64,000 nucleotides of DNA, from the NCBI RefSeq assembly GCF_017873235.1, contig NZ_JAGGJZ010000007.1, positions 1 through 64,000 of the forward strand. The letters are read 5' to 3'. A model generated the notes under the pieces. The model worked only from the letters and a program-made list of their open reading frames with translations, was not told the origin of the DNA and searched no databases. Positions within the stretch are counted from its first letter, which is position 1; each line of letters begins with the position of its first letter. Of this stretch, positions 9,245-17,572 are shown piece after piece. Origin of the DNA: Clostridium moniliforme. GTDB taxonomy: Bacteria; Bacillota; Clostridia; Clostridiales; Clostridiaceae. The position numbers and the translations under genes are program-made.

Positions 9245-9631
9245 CTACACCTCCTCTTTTAATAATCTTATATATTCTCTACGTTTATTATTTCCAAACA
9301 TGTCATCTAAGCTTAAAATTACACTCTCTAGACTTTTTTCAAAAGTTTTAAGTAAAACCTGTGATTTTTCTAATTCTTCTTCAGAAAAGTCAGATAAGTC
9401 TAGTTTTAAATATCCGTCTGCTACCTCGTATGTACAGTTAAGTTTTAAAACTTCATCTATACCTATAAGAACACTTTGTGATAAGACTGAAACTGAGTTA
9501 CAAACCATATCAAAAGCTTCTCCTACCAATAAAACATCATTATTAAAATCTCTGTCTTCTGGCATTGCGTGGTTGTCAATAACGAACGCTATAATGTTAT
9601 CATTTTTATAAAAAATCTTTGCATTAATCAT
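9245..9631 (-). CDS. prp: Ribosomal-processing cysteine protease Prp (YsxB family)
   Basis: Prp removes the N-terminal leader of L27. The 128-residue protein has the expected His-Cys dyad: His21 in IDNHAM and Cys44 in [14 protein letters not shown]. The spacing between them (23 residues, including an acidic stretch) is longer than in S. aureus, where His22 and Cys34 are reported. It lies between rplU and rpmA with gaps of 4 bp on each side, the classical Firmicute arrangement. An early reading of this gene family as a ribosomal protein is superseded. Confidence 0.92.
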   Translation of the reverse strand: MINAKIFYKNDNIIAFVIDNHAMPEDRDFNNDVLLVGEAFDMVCNSVSVLSQSVLIGIDEVLKLNCTYEVADGYLKLDLSDFSEEELEKSQVLLKTFEKSLESVILSLDDMFGNNKRREYIRLLKEEV

Positions 9632-9635
9632 AATA

Positions 9636-9947
9636 CTATGCTTCGATCTTTTCGATAACTAACTTAGTGTAAGGTTGTCTGTGACCATTTTTTCTTCTAT
9701 AGTCCTTCTTACGTTTGTACTTAAATACTGTTACCTTCTTAGCTTTTCCTTGTGCTAAAACCTTAGCTACAACCTTAGCTCCTTCAACCATTGGCTTACC
9801 AACTGTTAAAGTTTCTCCATTAGAAACAGCTAATACTTCTGTTAATTCAACTTGTGAATCAACTTCTGCGTTAAGTTTTTCAACGAATAATACGTCTCCT
9901 TCTTGAACTCTGTATTGTTTTCCTCCAGTTAATACTACTGCGTACAT
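9636..9947 (-). CDS. rplU: 50S ribosomal protein L21
   Basis: L21 (103 residues) is a primary-binding large-subunit protein. The sequence begins [18 protein letters not shown] and ends with the conserved basic [19 protein letters not shown]. The longest ORF begins at 9956, but that codon lies inside the GGAGGTG SD (9954-9960). The ATG at 9947 sits 6 nt after the SD and matches the family start. It is preceded by the structured L21 leader. Confidence 0.97.
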   Translation of the reverse strand: MYAVVLTGGKQYRVQEGDVLFVEKLNAEVDSQVELTEVLAVSNGETLTVGKPMVEGAKVVAKVLAQGKAKKVTVFKYKRKKDYRRKNGHRQPYTKLVIEKIEA

Positions 9948-9960
9948 TAAAAACACCTCC

Positions 9961-10031
9961 TCATAACGGTCTCGCCACTACGGGTACAAAGAAAAAACTT
10001 TGTTTAATAAAAAACCCTATCGTGAGCGGTT
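9961..10031 (-). ncRNA. L21 autoregulatory mRNA leader
   Basis: The 5' untranslated region of rplU folds as a long hairpin. CGC, CAC and GGGT near its 5' side pair with ACCC, GTG and GCG near its 3' side. An inner ACAAAG/CTTTGT hairpin lies between them, and the GGAGG site follows directly. Firmicutes carry an L21 leader family (Rfam L21_leader) at this position, believed to bind L21 and repress the operon. The call rests on location and folding by eye. Confidence 0.75.
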
Positions 10032-10040
10032 TACTAAATA

Positions 10041-10069
10041 ATATTAACACATACTATATTTTTTGTAAA
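10041..10069 (-). promoter_or_regulatory. Sigma-A promoter of rplU-prp-rpmA
   Basis: TTTACA (10064-10069) and TAATAT (10041-10046) on the minus strand with an exact 17-nt spacer, about 10 nt before the start of the L21 leader structure. It lies just past the rng stop, so the ribosomal operon has its own promoter. Confidence 0.75.
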
Positions 10070-10077
10070 GAAATTAA

Positions 10078-11526
10078 TTAATATTTTTCAATTGATTTAA
10101 CTTTATAATCTAATAAATTTTCTTTTTGATTTTTAAATATTAAAGGCTCTATTTTATATCCATCTATTCCATCAGAAAACTTTAAGAAAATCTCTTTATC
10201 TAAACCATCAATATTTTTAAGAAAATTAAATATATCTCCTTGAACTTTCTCTTTATAAATACTATCAAGTTCTATAAAAAAACTTTTAATTGTATTATCT
10301 TCAAAAGATTTTAATATATCATTTCTTATTAAATCTTCAATATAAGATAATTTAAGAATATTTCCACTTCCTTTACATAAAGGGCAACTTTCCTCTATAG
10401 AATCATAAATGCTCTTTCCTCTACGTCTTCTTGTAATTTGAACTAAATCAAGCTCTGTAAAAGGATATATTCTGCTATTTCCTTTATCATTTTTAAGGGC
10501 TTCTTTTAATTCTTTCATTATAGTAAATCTTTGATTTTGATCCCTCATATCAATAAAATCTATCAATATTATGCCACTTAGATTTCTAAGCATTATTTGC
10601 TTTCCAATTTCTTTTGTTGCTTCTAAATTTGTTTGAAATATTGTTTTGTCAAAACTTCTACCTTTTATATTTTTTCCACTATTTACATCTATAACATACA
10701 TAGCTTCAGTTTTTTCAATTACAATATCTCCACCACAATTTAATTTAATTTTATTATGTCTAAGCTTTAATATTTCTTTTTCAATATTATAATAATCAAA
10801 CAATGTACGAATTCCTTCATATAATACTATTTCAACATTGCCTTCGCCATCTAAAAAACTTCTAACATAAGCTTCATCTTCTTTATTATCAACATATATT
10901 TTAAGATTTCCTTTTGTAATATTATCTCTTAAAACTTTATTTAATGAAATATCTTCCCCATAAACCTTTGAAAGTTCTGTACTGAATTTAAGTTTTCTAT
11001 TCATTTCATCTAGAATCTTTTTAAGCTTATCTCTTTCTGCCTTAAGCATATCAATTGAAACATTAGCTCCATCAGTTCTAACAATTATATTTATTCCTTC
11101 AACTTCATTAAGTTCTGCCAAAATAAGTTTCTTTTTTACTTCATCAGTTATTCTTTTAGAAAATGAAATTCCTGTTTCTCCATAATTAAACACAAGATAT
11201 TTTCCTGGAATATTAAATTTATTAGTAAGCTTTGCTCCTTTTTCATTTAAAGGCTCTTTTAAAACTTCAACTAAAAATTCATCACCTTTTTTAATTCCTA
11301 TTTTTTTAAGTTCATCACTATAATACATATAGCCTTCTTTTTCTAATCCAATATCTAAAAACAATGAATTTATTGCTGGTACTATATTTTTAACTCTTCC
11401 TTTATATATCTCTCCACAAACTGGTTCATTTCCTGCTTCTTCTATGAAACATTCTTCTAATTCATTATTGTCTCTAACTGCAATTCTTAAGGATTTTTCT
11501 CTTCTTTCAATAAAAATTTCTCTCAT
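10078..11526 (-). CDS. rng: Ribonuclease E/G family endoribonuclease
   Basis: RNase G/E enzymes cut single-stranded RNA in mRNA turnover and rRNA maturation. The 482-residue protein has an N-terminal S1-like segment (GEIYKGRVKNIVPAINSLFLDIGLEKEGYM, interrupted by the catalytic domain fold), the DNase I-like catalytic part with IDVNSGK and LIDFIDMRD, and the Zn-link CPLCKGSG. Length fits RNase G rather than full RNase E, whose long C-terminal scaffold is absent. The ATG at 11526 has AGGAAGTGG 5 nt upstream and begins MREIFIERRE; the longer ORF start lacks support. It overlaps nothing and follows the TIGR03936 gene by 11 bp. Confidence 0.92.
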   Translation of the reverse strand: MREIFIERREKSLRIAVRDNNELEECFIEEAGNEPVCGEIYKGRVKNIVPAINSLFLDIGLEKEGYMYYSDELKKIGIKKGDEFLVEVLKEPLNEKGAKLTNKFNIPGKYLVFNYGETGISFSKRITDEVKKKLILAELNEVEGINIIVRTDGANVSIDMLKAERDKLKKILDEMNRKLKFSTELSKVYGEDISLNKVLRDNITKGNLKIYVDNKEDEAYVRSFLDGEGNVEIVLYEGIRTLFDYYNIEKEILKLRHNKIKLNCGGDIVIEKTEAMYVIDVNSGKNIKGRSFDKTIFQTNLEATKEIGKQIMLRNLSGIILIDFIDMRDQNQRFTIMKELKEALKNDKGNSRIYPFTELDLVQITRRRRGKSIYDSIEESCPLCKGSGNILKLSYIEDLIRNDILKSFEDNTIKSFFIELDSIYKEKVQGDIFNFLKNIDGLDKEIFLKFSDGIDGYKIEPLIFKNQKENLLDYKVKSIEKY

Positions 11527-11537
11527 AGTTCCACTTC

Positions 11538-12242
11538 CTATACACATTCGTAAAGAGGTACTAAAGTTTCCCCTTTCATGAAATACATCTCTTCTCTTTT
11601 TATTTGAACGAAAGATTCTTCATTACAGTTAGTTGTATTATCTTTTATAAGTTTAACAAAAAGATCTGGTGATAAATGTTCCCTACTTCCTGAACTTATT
11701 AAAATATTTAATATAACTTCATTATTTTCTACACAGTAATTAACTTCATGAACTAAAGGTTTTATATCAACTTCTCTTTCACCCTTTTTAGTTCTTTTAA
11801 TCATTACCCATTCTTTTTTTGCTAAAAGATTTTTAATCTCTTCTTCAAATTTTGATGTATCATTATATTCCATCTTTATTGTGTATCTTGCAGCGTCAAT
11901 TAAAGCCATACCTTGAGGTAATTTTTTTTCATTAGGCTTTGGTGGTTCTACACCTACTGCCTTTAAAAATTTTATTCCACTTACAGTACTTTTATTTAAT
12001 CTATCTATTATTTCATCTTCATTAACTTTATCTTTAAAAACTACATCCATATATTCTCCACTTGAGAATACTCCAACAGATAATGGTTGGGCTATTGATA
12101 GAGACATATGTGGATTAAATCCCTTTGAGTAATCTACTGGAAGTTCTGATCTTCTAATAACCCTTTGTATTGTTCTCATTAAATCTAAATGAGCAACAAA
12201 TTTTATTTCTGGCTCTTTAGTAAACTTTATTAGATATCGCAC
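11538..12242 (-). CDS. TIGR03936-family (DUF2344) radical-SAM-linked protein
   Basis: A roughly 234-residue protein of a family almost always encoded next to the TIGR03960 radical SAM protein, sometimes fused to it. Its exact role is unknown. Visible family features are RYLIKFTKEPEIKFVAHLD near the N-terminus and GFNPHMSLSIAQPLSVGV. The gene begins inside the 3' end of its partner. A TTG at 12248 gives the longest frame, but GTG at 12242 has GGGAAGTG 8 nt upstream and matches the usual MRYLIKF start. Confidence 0.88.
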   Translation of the reverse strand: MRYLIKFTKEPEIKFVAHLDLMRTIQRVIRRSELPVDYSKGFNPHMSLSIAQPLSVGVFSSGEYMDVVFKDKVNEDEIIDRLNKSTVSGIKFLKAVGVEPPKPNEKKLPQGMALIDAARYTIKMEYNDTSKFEEEIKNLLAKKEWVMIKRTKKGEREVDIKPLVHEVNYCVENNEVILNILISSGSREHLSPDLFVKLIKDNTTNCNEESFVQIKREEMYFMKGETLVPLYECV

Positions 12243-14082
12243 CTTCAAAACACTTCCCTTCCTTAAAATTAACGTTTATTCCACATCCTGTACATCCTTT
12301 TCTACAGTTTTGAGTAAGTTCAACTTTTTTTGCCTTTTCATTTTCTCTAACTAAATATGATCTATTAACTCCAATGTCAATGAAATCCCAAGGAAGTATT
12401 TCATCATAGCTTCTTTCTCTATAAGCATAAAAATCTCCATCTACATTACACTCTTTTAAAGCTTCCATCCAAGCATCAAATTTAAAGTATTCTGACCAAC
12501 CATCAAATTTACATCCTTTTTCAAAAGCTTTAATTAATACATCACAAAGTTTTCTATCTCCCCTTGCAAAAACAGCTTCCATATATGAAGTCTTTTGTTC
12601 ATGATAATTGTACACTATACTTCTTGATTTAATAGAGCCTTTAACAGCCTTAATCTTTTCATTTACAACTTCCATCCTCTCCATAGGAGCCCATTGGAAT
12701 GGTGTAAATGGTTTTGGTACAAGTATTGAAGTACTTACTGTAATTCTAAGTCCTTTTTTTCTAACATCCTTTGGTATTTCATAATATTCATTTACCATTT
12801 TTTCTGCAAGTTCTCCAATTGCAGCACAATCTTCTAACTTTTCATAAGGAAGTCCTATTATAAAGTAAAGCTTAATAGTGCTCCATCCATTTAAAAACGC
12901 ACTCTTTGTAGCTTCAAGTATTCTCTCTTCAGTTAACCCTTTATTTATTACATCTCTCATTCTTTGAGAACCAGCCTCTGGTGCAAAAGTTAATCCTGTT
13001 TTTCTTACCTTTTGAATTTCCTTTATTAAGTCAACTGAAAAAGCATCAACTCTTATTGATGGAAGAGCAATACCTACTTTATTGCCTTCATGTTCTTCCA
13101 TTAATCCATGTATAAGACCTTGAATATCTGAATGGTCACATATACTTAATGATGCTAATGATATTTCTTGATATCCTGTTGATTTAACTAATTCTCTAGC
13201 TTGCTTAATTAATGTTTCTCTAGTTTTTTCTCTAACTGGTCTATAAATCATTCCAGCTTGACAGAATCTACAGCCGTTAGTACATCCTCTTGCAGTTTCT
13301 AAAACTATTCTATCATGAACAACTTCTGTATAAGGTACTATCATATCTTCAATTGGAAATTCTACCTTATCAAAGTCTGTTACTATTCTCTTTTTAACAA
13401 CTTTAGGCACATCATCATATTTTGGAGTAAATTCCTTTATTGTTCCATCTTCATTATAAGTTACATCATATAATGAAGGTACATATATACCTCTTATTTT
13501 GGAAATCTCTCTTAAGAATTCTTTTTTCTTACCCTTACCTTTATACTTAGCATATACATCTAAAACATCATTCATCATTTCTTCACCTTCACCAAGTTCA
13601 AAGAAATCAACAATGTCATATAAAGGTTCTGGATTATATGCACAAGGACCTCCAGCCATAACTATTGGCTCCTCTTCTCCTCTTTCTGATGCTCTAATTG
13701 TTATATTTGCCATATCAAGCATATTAAGTATGTTTGTATAACTCATTTCATATTGAAGAGTAAAACCTAAAATATCAAATTTATTTAATGAATCTTTAGT
13801 TTCTAAAGCATATAATTCTACATTGTTCTTTCTCATTTCTGCTTCCATATCTGGCCATGGTGCAAAAACTCTCTCACAATATGTGTCTTCTCTATTATTT
13901 ATAGTATGATAAAGTATTCTTGTTCCTAAATGAGACATTCCTACTTCGTAAACATCTGGAAAACAAAAAGCAAATCTAATATCTACTTCTTTTGGATCTT
14001 TAATTACTTGGTTTAATTCTCCACCAATATATCTTGCTGGTTTTTCAACCTTACATAAGATGTTATCTGAAATTTTATTCAT
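12217..14082 (-). CDS. TIGR03960-family B12-binding-type radical SAM protein
   Basis: A 621-residue radical SAM protein. An N-terminal cobalamin-binding-like Rossmann segment covers about residues 30-160 (AFCFPDVYEVGMSHLG, GGPCAYNPEPL). The radical SAM core has the CxxxCxxC cluster ligands Cys267, Cys271 and Cys274 in GCTNGCRFCQAG. The C-terminus carries extra cysteines, CRKGCTGCG, that may hold another cluster. Its reaction is unknown; RNA modification is often suggested because of the neighbouring rng and rplU genes, but that is inference. AGGAGG lies 8 nt before the ATG. The 3' end overlaps the next gene. Confidence 0.9.
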   Translation of the reverse strand: MNKISDNILCKVEKPARYIGGELNQVIKDPKEVDIRFAFCFPDVYEVGMSHLGTRILYHTINNREDTYCERVFAPWPDMEAEMRKNNVELYALETKDSLNKFDILGFTLQYEMSYTNILNMLDMANITIRASERGEEEPIVMAGGPCAYNPEPLYDIVDFFELGEGEEMMNDVLDVYAKYKGKGKKKEFLREISKIRGIYVPSLYDVTYNEDGTIKEFTPKYDDVPKVVKKRIVTDFDKVEFPIEDMIVPYTEVVHDRIVLETARGCTNGCRFCQAGMIYRPVREKTRETLIKQARELVKSTGYQEISLASLSICDHSDIQGLIHGLMEEHEGNKVGIALPSIRVDAFSVDLIKEIQKVRKTGLTFAPEAGSQRMRDVINKGLTEERILEATKSAFLNGWSTIKLYFIIGLPYEKLEDCAAIGELAEKMVNEYYEIPKDVRKKGLRITVSTSILVPKPFTPFQWAPMERMEVVNEKIKAVKGSIKSRSIVYNYHEQKTSYMEAVFARGDRKLCDVLIKAFEKGCKFDGWSEYFKFDAWMEALKECNVDGDFYAYRERSYDEILPWDFIDIGVNRSYLVRENEKAKKVELTQNCRKGCTGCGINVNFKEGKCFEGAISNKVY

Positions 14083-14334
14083 TAAATTACATCCTCCTAA
14101 AAATTACTATGTATATAGTTAAATTAAGTTATTCTCCATATACATCCCTATATTCTAGCATAAATTAAAATTTTGTTCTACTAAAAAACTAGTGTCTGTA
14201 TCTTTGTTTAATTATAAGTTTATTTTTGTTTTGATATTTACAGTTTTCAATTGAATTTTAATTTATTCAAGTCGTGTATTTATATCATCACCTTTATAAA
14301 TAAATTATCATATCTTTGCTATTTAATAATAAAA
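14083..14334 (-). promoter_or_regulatory. Intergenic region upstream of the radical SAM gene, candidate extended -10
   Basis: The stretch between the radical SAM gene and the spoIVFB-like gene (14083-14488) holds no ORF I can support. On the minus strand TGCTAGAAT gives an extended -10 (TAGAAT at 14152-14157), about 70 bp before the start codon, with no clear -35. A terminator occupies 14333-14370, and 14371-14488 shows nothing recognisable. Confidence 0.4.
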
Positions 14335-14370
14335 AAAATATGATATTCTTGTAACGAATATCATATTTTT
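14333..14370 (-). terminator. Terminator after the spoIVFB-like gene
   Basis: ATATGATATTC/GAATATCATAT stem around a 7-nt loop, followed on the minus strand by eight T residues. It lies about 120 bp past the protease stop codon. Confidence 0.7.
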
Positions 14371-14488
14371 AATTCTATAAAATTATATGTTTTTTTCATA
14401 AATTTATTTGATATACTTAAATTTAGCTATCCATTAAAGTTATTGTTCTCTATCGATTAAATTTTATAAAGAATACTAATTTATTTAT

Positions 14489-15340
14489 CTAAATTTTACA
14501 AATATTTATATATTCTTCCAAAGTTATATTACCATAATTTTTAAGGCCTTCTAAAATTTCATCTTCATGAATTATCTTAAGAAGCTTTAACTCCTCATCT
14601 AATATATAAAATGTATTAAATTTACTTTTATCTAACATTCTCATTACATCGAGTAGCTCATTTTTATAGAATACTGATATTGTTTTATTTTCAATAAAAT
14701 TATACTTTTCAAGCTTCCTTCTTTTTTTAATAATATCTCCCATTATTATATACATTGTCCACTTTTTTTCTAATATGGTAGAATAAATTATTAATATTCC
14801 AATTAAAAATAAGCTTATGTTTACTCTATGTAAAAATATCATTATGAGAAACAATATTATAAAACATGTGGAAAAAAAATAACTTACATATGTAGTTATT
14901 TTCTTTGATTTCATATATGAAATATATTTTGAAAATATCAACTCTAAAATTCTTGATCCATCTAAAGGATAAGCTGGAATTAAATTAAATATAAAAAGAC
15001 TAAAATTAACACTATAACAAACCTCTAACAAGCTAAAAGATGTTACTTTATATAAACAAAACAAACTTACTCCTAAAAATAAATTCATAGTTGGACCGCT
15101 TAAATACAATATAAGTTTTTCCTTATCTAAAAGATCCTCAATATTTGTAATTTCAGCTTTTGCTCCAGTTAATCCAAACTCTAAAGCAGAAAGCTTGCAT
15201 CCTAATCTATTTCCAACAAAAATATGTGTAAACTCATGAAGTATTATAGATATAACTCCAATTAAAACCTTACTTTCAAAACTAATTGCAAGTAATAATA
15301 GTATAAATTCTATAATAATTAATTTATAAGATTTTCTCAT
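14489..15340 (-). CDS. spoIVFB: SpoIVFB-like M50 intramembrane metalloprotease
   Basis: A multi-pass site-2-type protease of 283 residues. The zinc motif HEFTH is at residues 35-39 inside a hydrophobic helix, and the third ligand motif NLIPAYPLDGSR has Asp128. A C-terminal cytoplasmic segment (about 200-283) resembles the CBS-like domain of SpoIVFB. In Bacillus SpoIVFB releases sigma-K during sporulation and its gene lies immediately upstream of rplU; here the rng/radical SAM block intervenes but the neighbourhood is recognisably the same. The upstream gene sits in the spoIVFA position, with a gap of 23 bp. The symbol is by family and context. Confidence 0.82.
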   Translation of the reverse strand: MRKSYKLIIIEFILLLLAISFESKVLIGVISIILHEFTHIFVGNRLGCKLSALEFGLTGAKAEITNIEDLLDKEKLILYLSGPTMNLFLGVSLFCLYKVTSFSLLEVCYSVNFSLFIFNLIPAYPLDGSRILELIFSKYISYMKSKKITTYVSYFFSTCFIILFLIMIFLHRVNISLFLIGILIIYSTILEKKWTMYIIMGDIIKKRRKLEKYNFIENKTISVFYKNELLDVMRMLDKSKFNTFYILDEELKLLKIIHEDEILEGLKNYGNITLEEYINICKI

Positions 15341-15363
15341 TTAAAACTCCAAACTTAAAATTC

Positions 15364-15708
15364 TTATATATCTTTTTTATTTTCAATTAGTTTTTTCTTA
15401 AATTCATTAAAAACATCAAAAACTTTAGACTCATCTAAATTATATCCACTTGCTATAACTTCCTTTGCATTTGAATAAACTTTATTTCCAGCATCATATG
15501 GTAAATGTTTCAAAGCCATCATTAAAACAAATAAAGTTAATGCCCCTATAAATTGAACTAATAATACATTTAATATGGTGCCCTTTCTTTTCCTTTTGTT
15601 TCCATAACCAATAGTTTTTATCCCTTTATTGTCAAAAGATTTATATCTATTATTTTTTCCTCTTAAGTTTTCATAATAATTTTCATATAATCTCTTATAA
15701 CTTCCCAT
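15364..15708 (-). CDS. Small membrane protein in the spoIVFA position
   Basis: This 114-residue protein has a basic cytoplasmic N-terminus (about 1-46), one transmembrane helix (about 47-66) and a short external segment of about 48 residues rich in Lys and Glu. It is placed directly before the SpoIVFB-like protease and likely co-transcribed. In Bacillus the partner SpoIVFA is about 264 residues and has an external LytM-like domain; no such domain is present here. I infer a reduced functional counterpart or an unrelated partner; sequence similarity to SpoIVFA cannot be shown by eye. The ATG has AAGGAGA 7 nt upstream. Confidence 0.72.
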   Translation of the reverse strand: MGSYKRLYENYYENLRGKNNRYKSFDNKGIKTIGYGNKRKRKGTILNVLLVQFIGALTLFVLMMALKHLPYDAGNKVYSNAKEVIASGYNLDESKVFDVFNEFKKKLIENKKDI

Positions 15709-15856
15709 ACATTCTCCTTTTCCTTGTTACTTCTATTACTTTATTTATATTTATTAAATATATGTTTTATGAAAATATATGCTTTAAAACTTATATCTTA
15801 AATGTGAAATATAATGTTTTATTTCTATTAATAATGTAAATGTATTATGTATTATA

Positions 15857-15885
15857 TTGAATTAAAATAACATTAGTAATAAACT
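15857..15885 (+). promoter_or_regulatory. Candidate promoter of the C69 dipeptidase gene
   Basis: TTGAAT (15857-15862), 17-nt spacer, TAAACT (15880-15885), about 60 bp upstream of the start codon. The -10 match is 4 of 6. Confidence 0.4.
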
Positions 15886-15943
15886 TTTGTTGTAAACGTT
15901 ATCTGTGGAAAATAAAATACTAACCCTTTAAGGAAGTGGAATT

Positions 15944-17434
15944 ATGTTAACTAAAAAAATATCTAAATTTATTGTAATGGCTTCAATAACCTTCGGCTGT
16001 TTATTAGGTCCATTAGCATTAAATGCTTTTGCTTGTACAACTGTAGTTGTAGGAAAATCTGCTACTGCAGATGGTTCAACTATCGCAGCTCGTAATGAAG
16101 ATGCAAAGACTGCTTGGGATAAAAGATTTGTTGTACACAAAAGAAAAGTATCAAAAACACATAAAACTTATAAGTCAAATGGAAATGGATTTACATGTAC
16201 TTTACCAAAGGTACAATACAAATATACAGCAACTCCTGAATGGACTCAAAAAGATGGCCAATATGAAGAAGATGGAATTAATGAATATGGAGTTGCAATG
16301 AGTGCTACTGAAAGTGCTACTGCAAATGATAAAGCATTAAAAGCTGATCCTTTAATAAAAAATGGAATAGGTGAAGATTCTATGGTATCTGTAATCTTAC
16401 CTTACATAAAAAGTGCAAGAGAAGGTGTTGAAAGACTTGGTAAAATAGTAGAAAAAAAAGGTTCTGCTGAAGTTAATGGTGTTATCTTCTCTGATAAAAA
16501 AGAAGTTTGGTATATGGAGATAGGTTCAGGACATCATTGGGTTGCAGTAAGAGTTCCAGATTCTTGTTATGCTGTAATTCCAAATAAATTATGTATAGAT
16601 AAAGTAAATTTAAATGATAAAAAGAACTTTTTAGGTTCAAAAGACTTAGTTAAGTTTGCGAAAGAAAAAGGATTATATAATCCTAAAGAAGATAAATATT
16701 TTAGTTTCAAAAAAGCCTTTGGAACTAATAATGCTGAAGATGCTCAATATAATAACCCAAGAATTTGGGATGGTCAAAGAATATTAACTCCTTCTGTAAA
16801 ACAAAATATTACAGATAAAGATTTCAAGATGTTTATGAAACCAGATGAAAAAATAAAAATTTCTGATGTAGAAAAGGTTTTAAAATCTCACTTTAATGGA
16901 ACTGAATATGACCCTTACGGAAAATATGTTGGTAAATATAGACCTATAAATGTTGCTTATACAATGGAATCTCATATTTTACAATGTAGACCAAATCTTC
17001 CAAGTGATATTGGATGTATTCATTGGTTAGCCCTTGGCATTCCAGAAACTAGTGTTTATGTTCCTTTTTATTCAGGAATAAAACAAACTCCAAAAGCATA
17101 TAGAGAAGGAACAGATACACCTGATTTCACTTCTGCTTATTGGATTTATAGAACAACAGGTGCATTAACTACCCCTTATTATTCTGAATATTTAAGCAAA
17201 TACACTAAACCACAATTAGATGCTATAGAAAATAAATTAACTTCTAGCCTAAAAGAAAGTGATGAACATGCATTAAAACTTTACAAGAGAAGTCATAAAA
17301 AAGCTGAGGATTATATGACTAGACATTGTACAAGAATGGCTGAATACTCACTAAAAAAAGTTAATGAATTAAATGGGACTTTAATTAAAGCAACAACTGC
17401 TAAAACTCCTGTTCATCATAATTCAAACCTATAA
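15944..17434 (+). CDS. Secreted C69-family dipeptidase (Ntn hydrolase)
   Basis: Peptidase family C69 enzymes are N-terminal-nucleophile hydrolases that cleave dipeptides. The 496-residue protein has a clear signal peptide: basic start, hydrophobic core at about 9-25, and LNAFA at its end. The first residue after that is Cys31 in CTTVVVGKSATADGS, the catalytic N-terminal Cys of the family, followed by the conserved ARNED. Signal-peptide removal could therefore itself expose the nucleophile. Other family blocks include EYGVAMSATES and CIHWLALGIPETSVYVPFY. The SD AAGGAAGTGG lies 5 nt before the ATG. The gene is monocistronic, divergent from the spoIVFB pair. Confidence 0.9.
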   Translation: MLTKKISKFIVMASITFGCLLGPLALNAFACTTVVVGKSATADGSTIAARNEDAKTAWDKRFVVHKRKVSKTHKTYKSNGNGFTCTLPKVQYKYTATPEWTQKDGQYEEDGINEYGVAMSATESATANDKALKADPLIKNGIGEDSMVSVILPYIKSAREGVERLGKIVEKKGSAEVNGVIFSDKKEVWYMEIGSGHHWVAVRVPDSCYAVIPNKLCIDKVNLNDKKNFLGSKDLVKFAKEKGLYNPKEDKYFSFKKAFGTNNAEDAQYNNPRIWDGQRILTPSVKQNITDKDFKMFMKPDEKIKISDVEKVLKSHFNGTEYDPYGKYVGKYRPINVAYTMESHILQCRPNLPSDIGCIHWLALGIPETSVYVPFYSGIKQTPKAYREGTDTPDFTSAYWIYRTTGALTTPYYSEYLSKYTKPQLDAIENKLTSSLKESDEHALKLYKRSHKKAEDYMTRHCTRMAEYSLKKVNELNGTLIKATTAKTPVHHNSNL

Positions 17435-17527
17435 CTTTTATAAATATGAAATTGCATAATATTTATCTAAATATTATATAATTTATAAAATTTTAAATAT
17501 TAATATTATTAATTTTTAACTAAAACC

Positions 17528-17564
17528 TTTAGGCTGTAACAAAATAATTTTGTTGCAGCCTATA
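17528..17564. terminator. Bidirectional terminator between dipeptidase and response regulator
   Basis: A long hairpin, TAGGCTG..ACAAAAT paired with ATTTTGT..CAGCCTA (17530-17562), sits between two convergent genes. Confidence 0.8.
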
Positions 17565-17572
17565 TTTATAAT

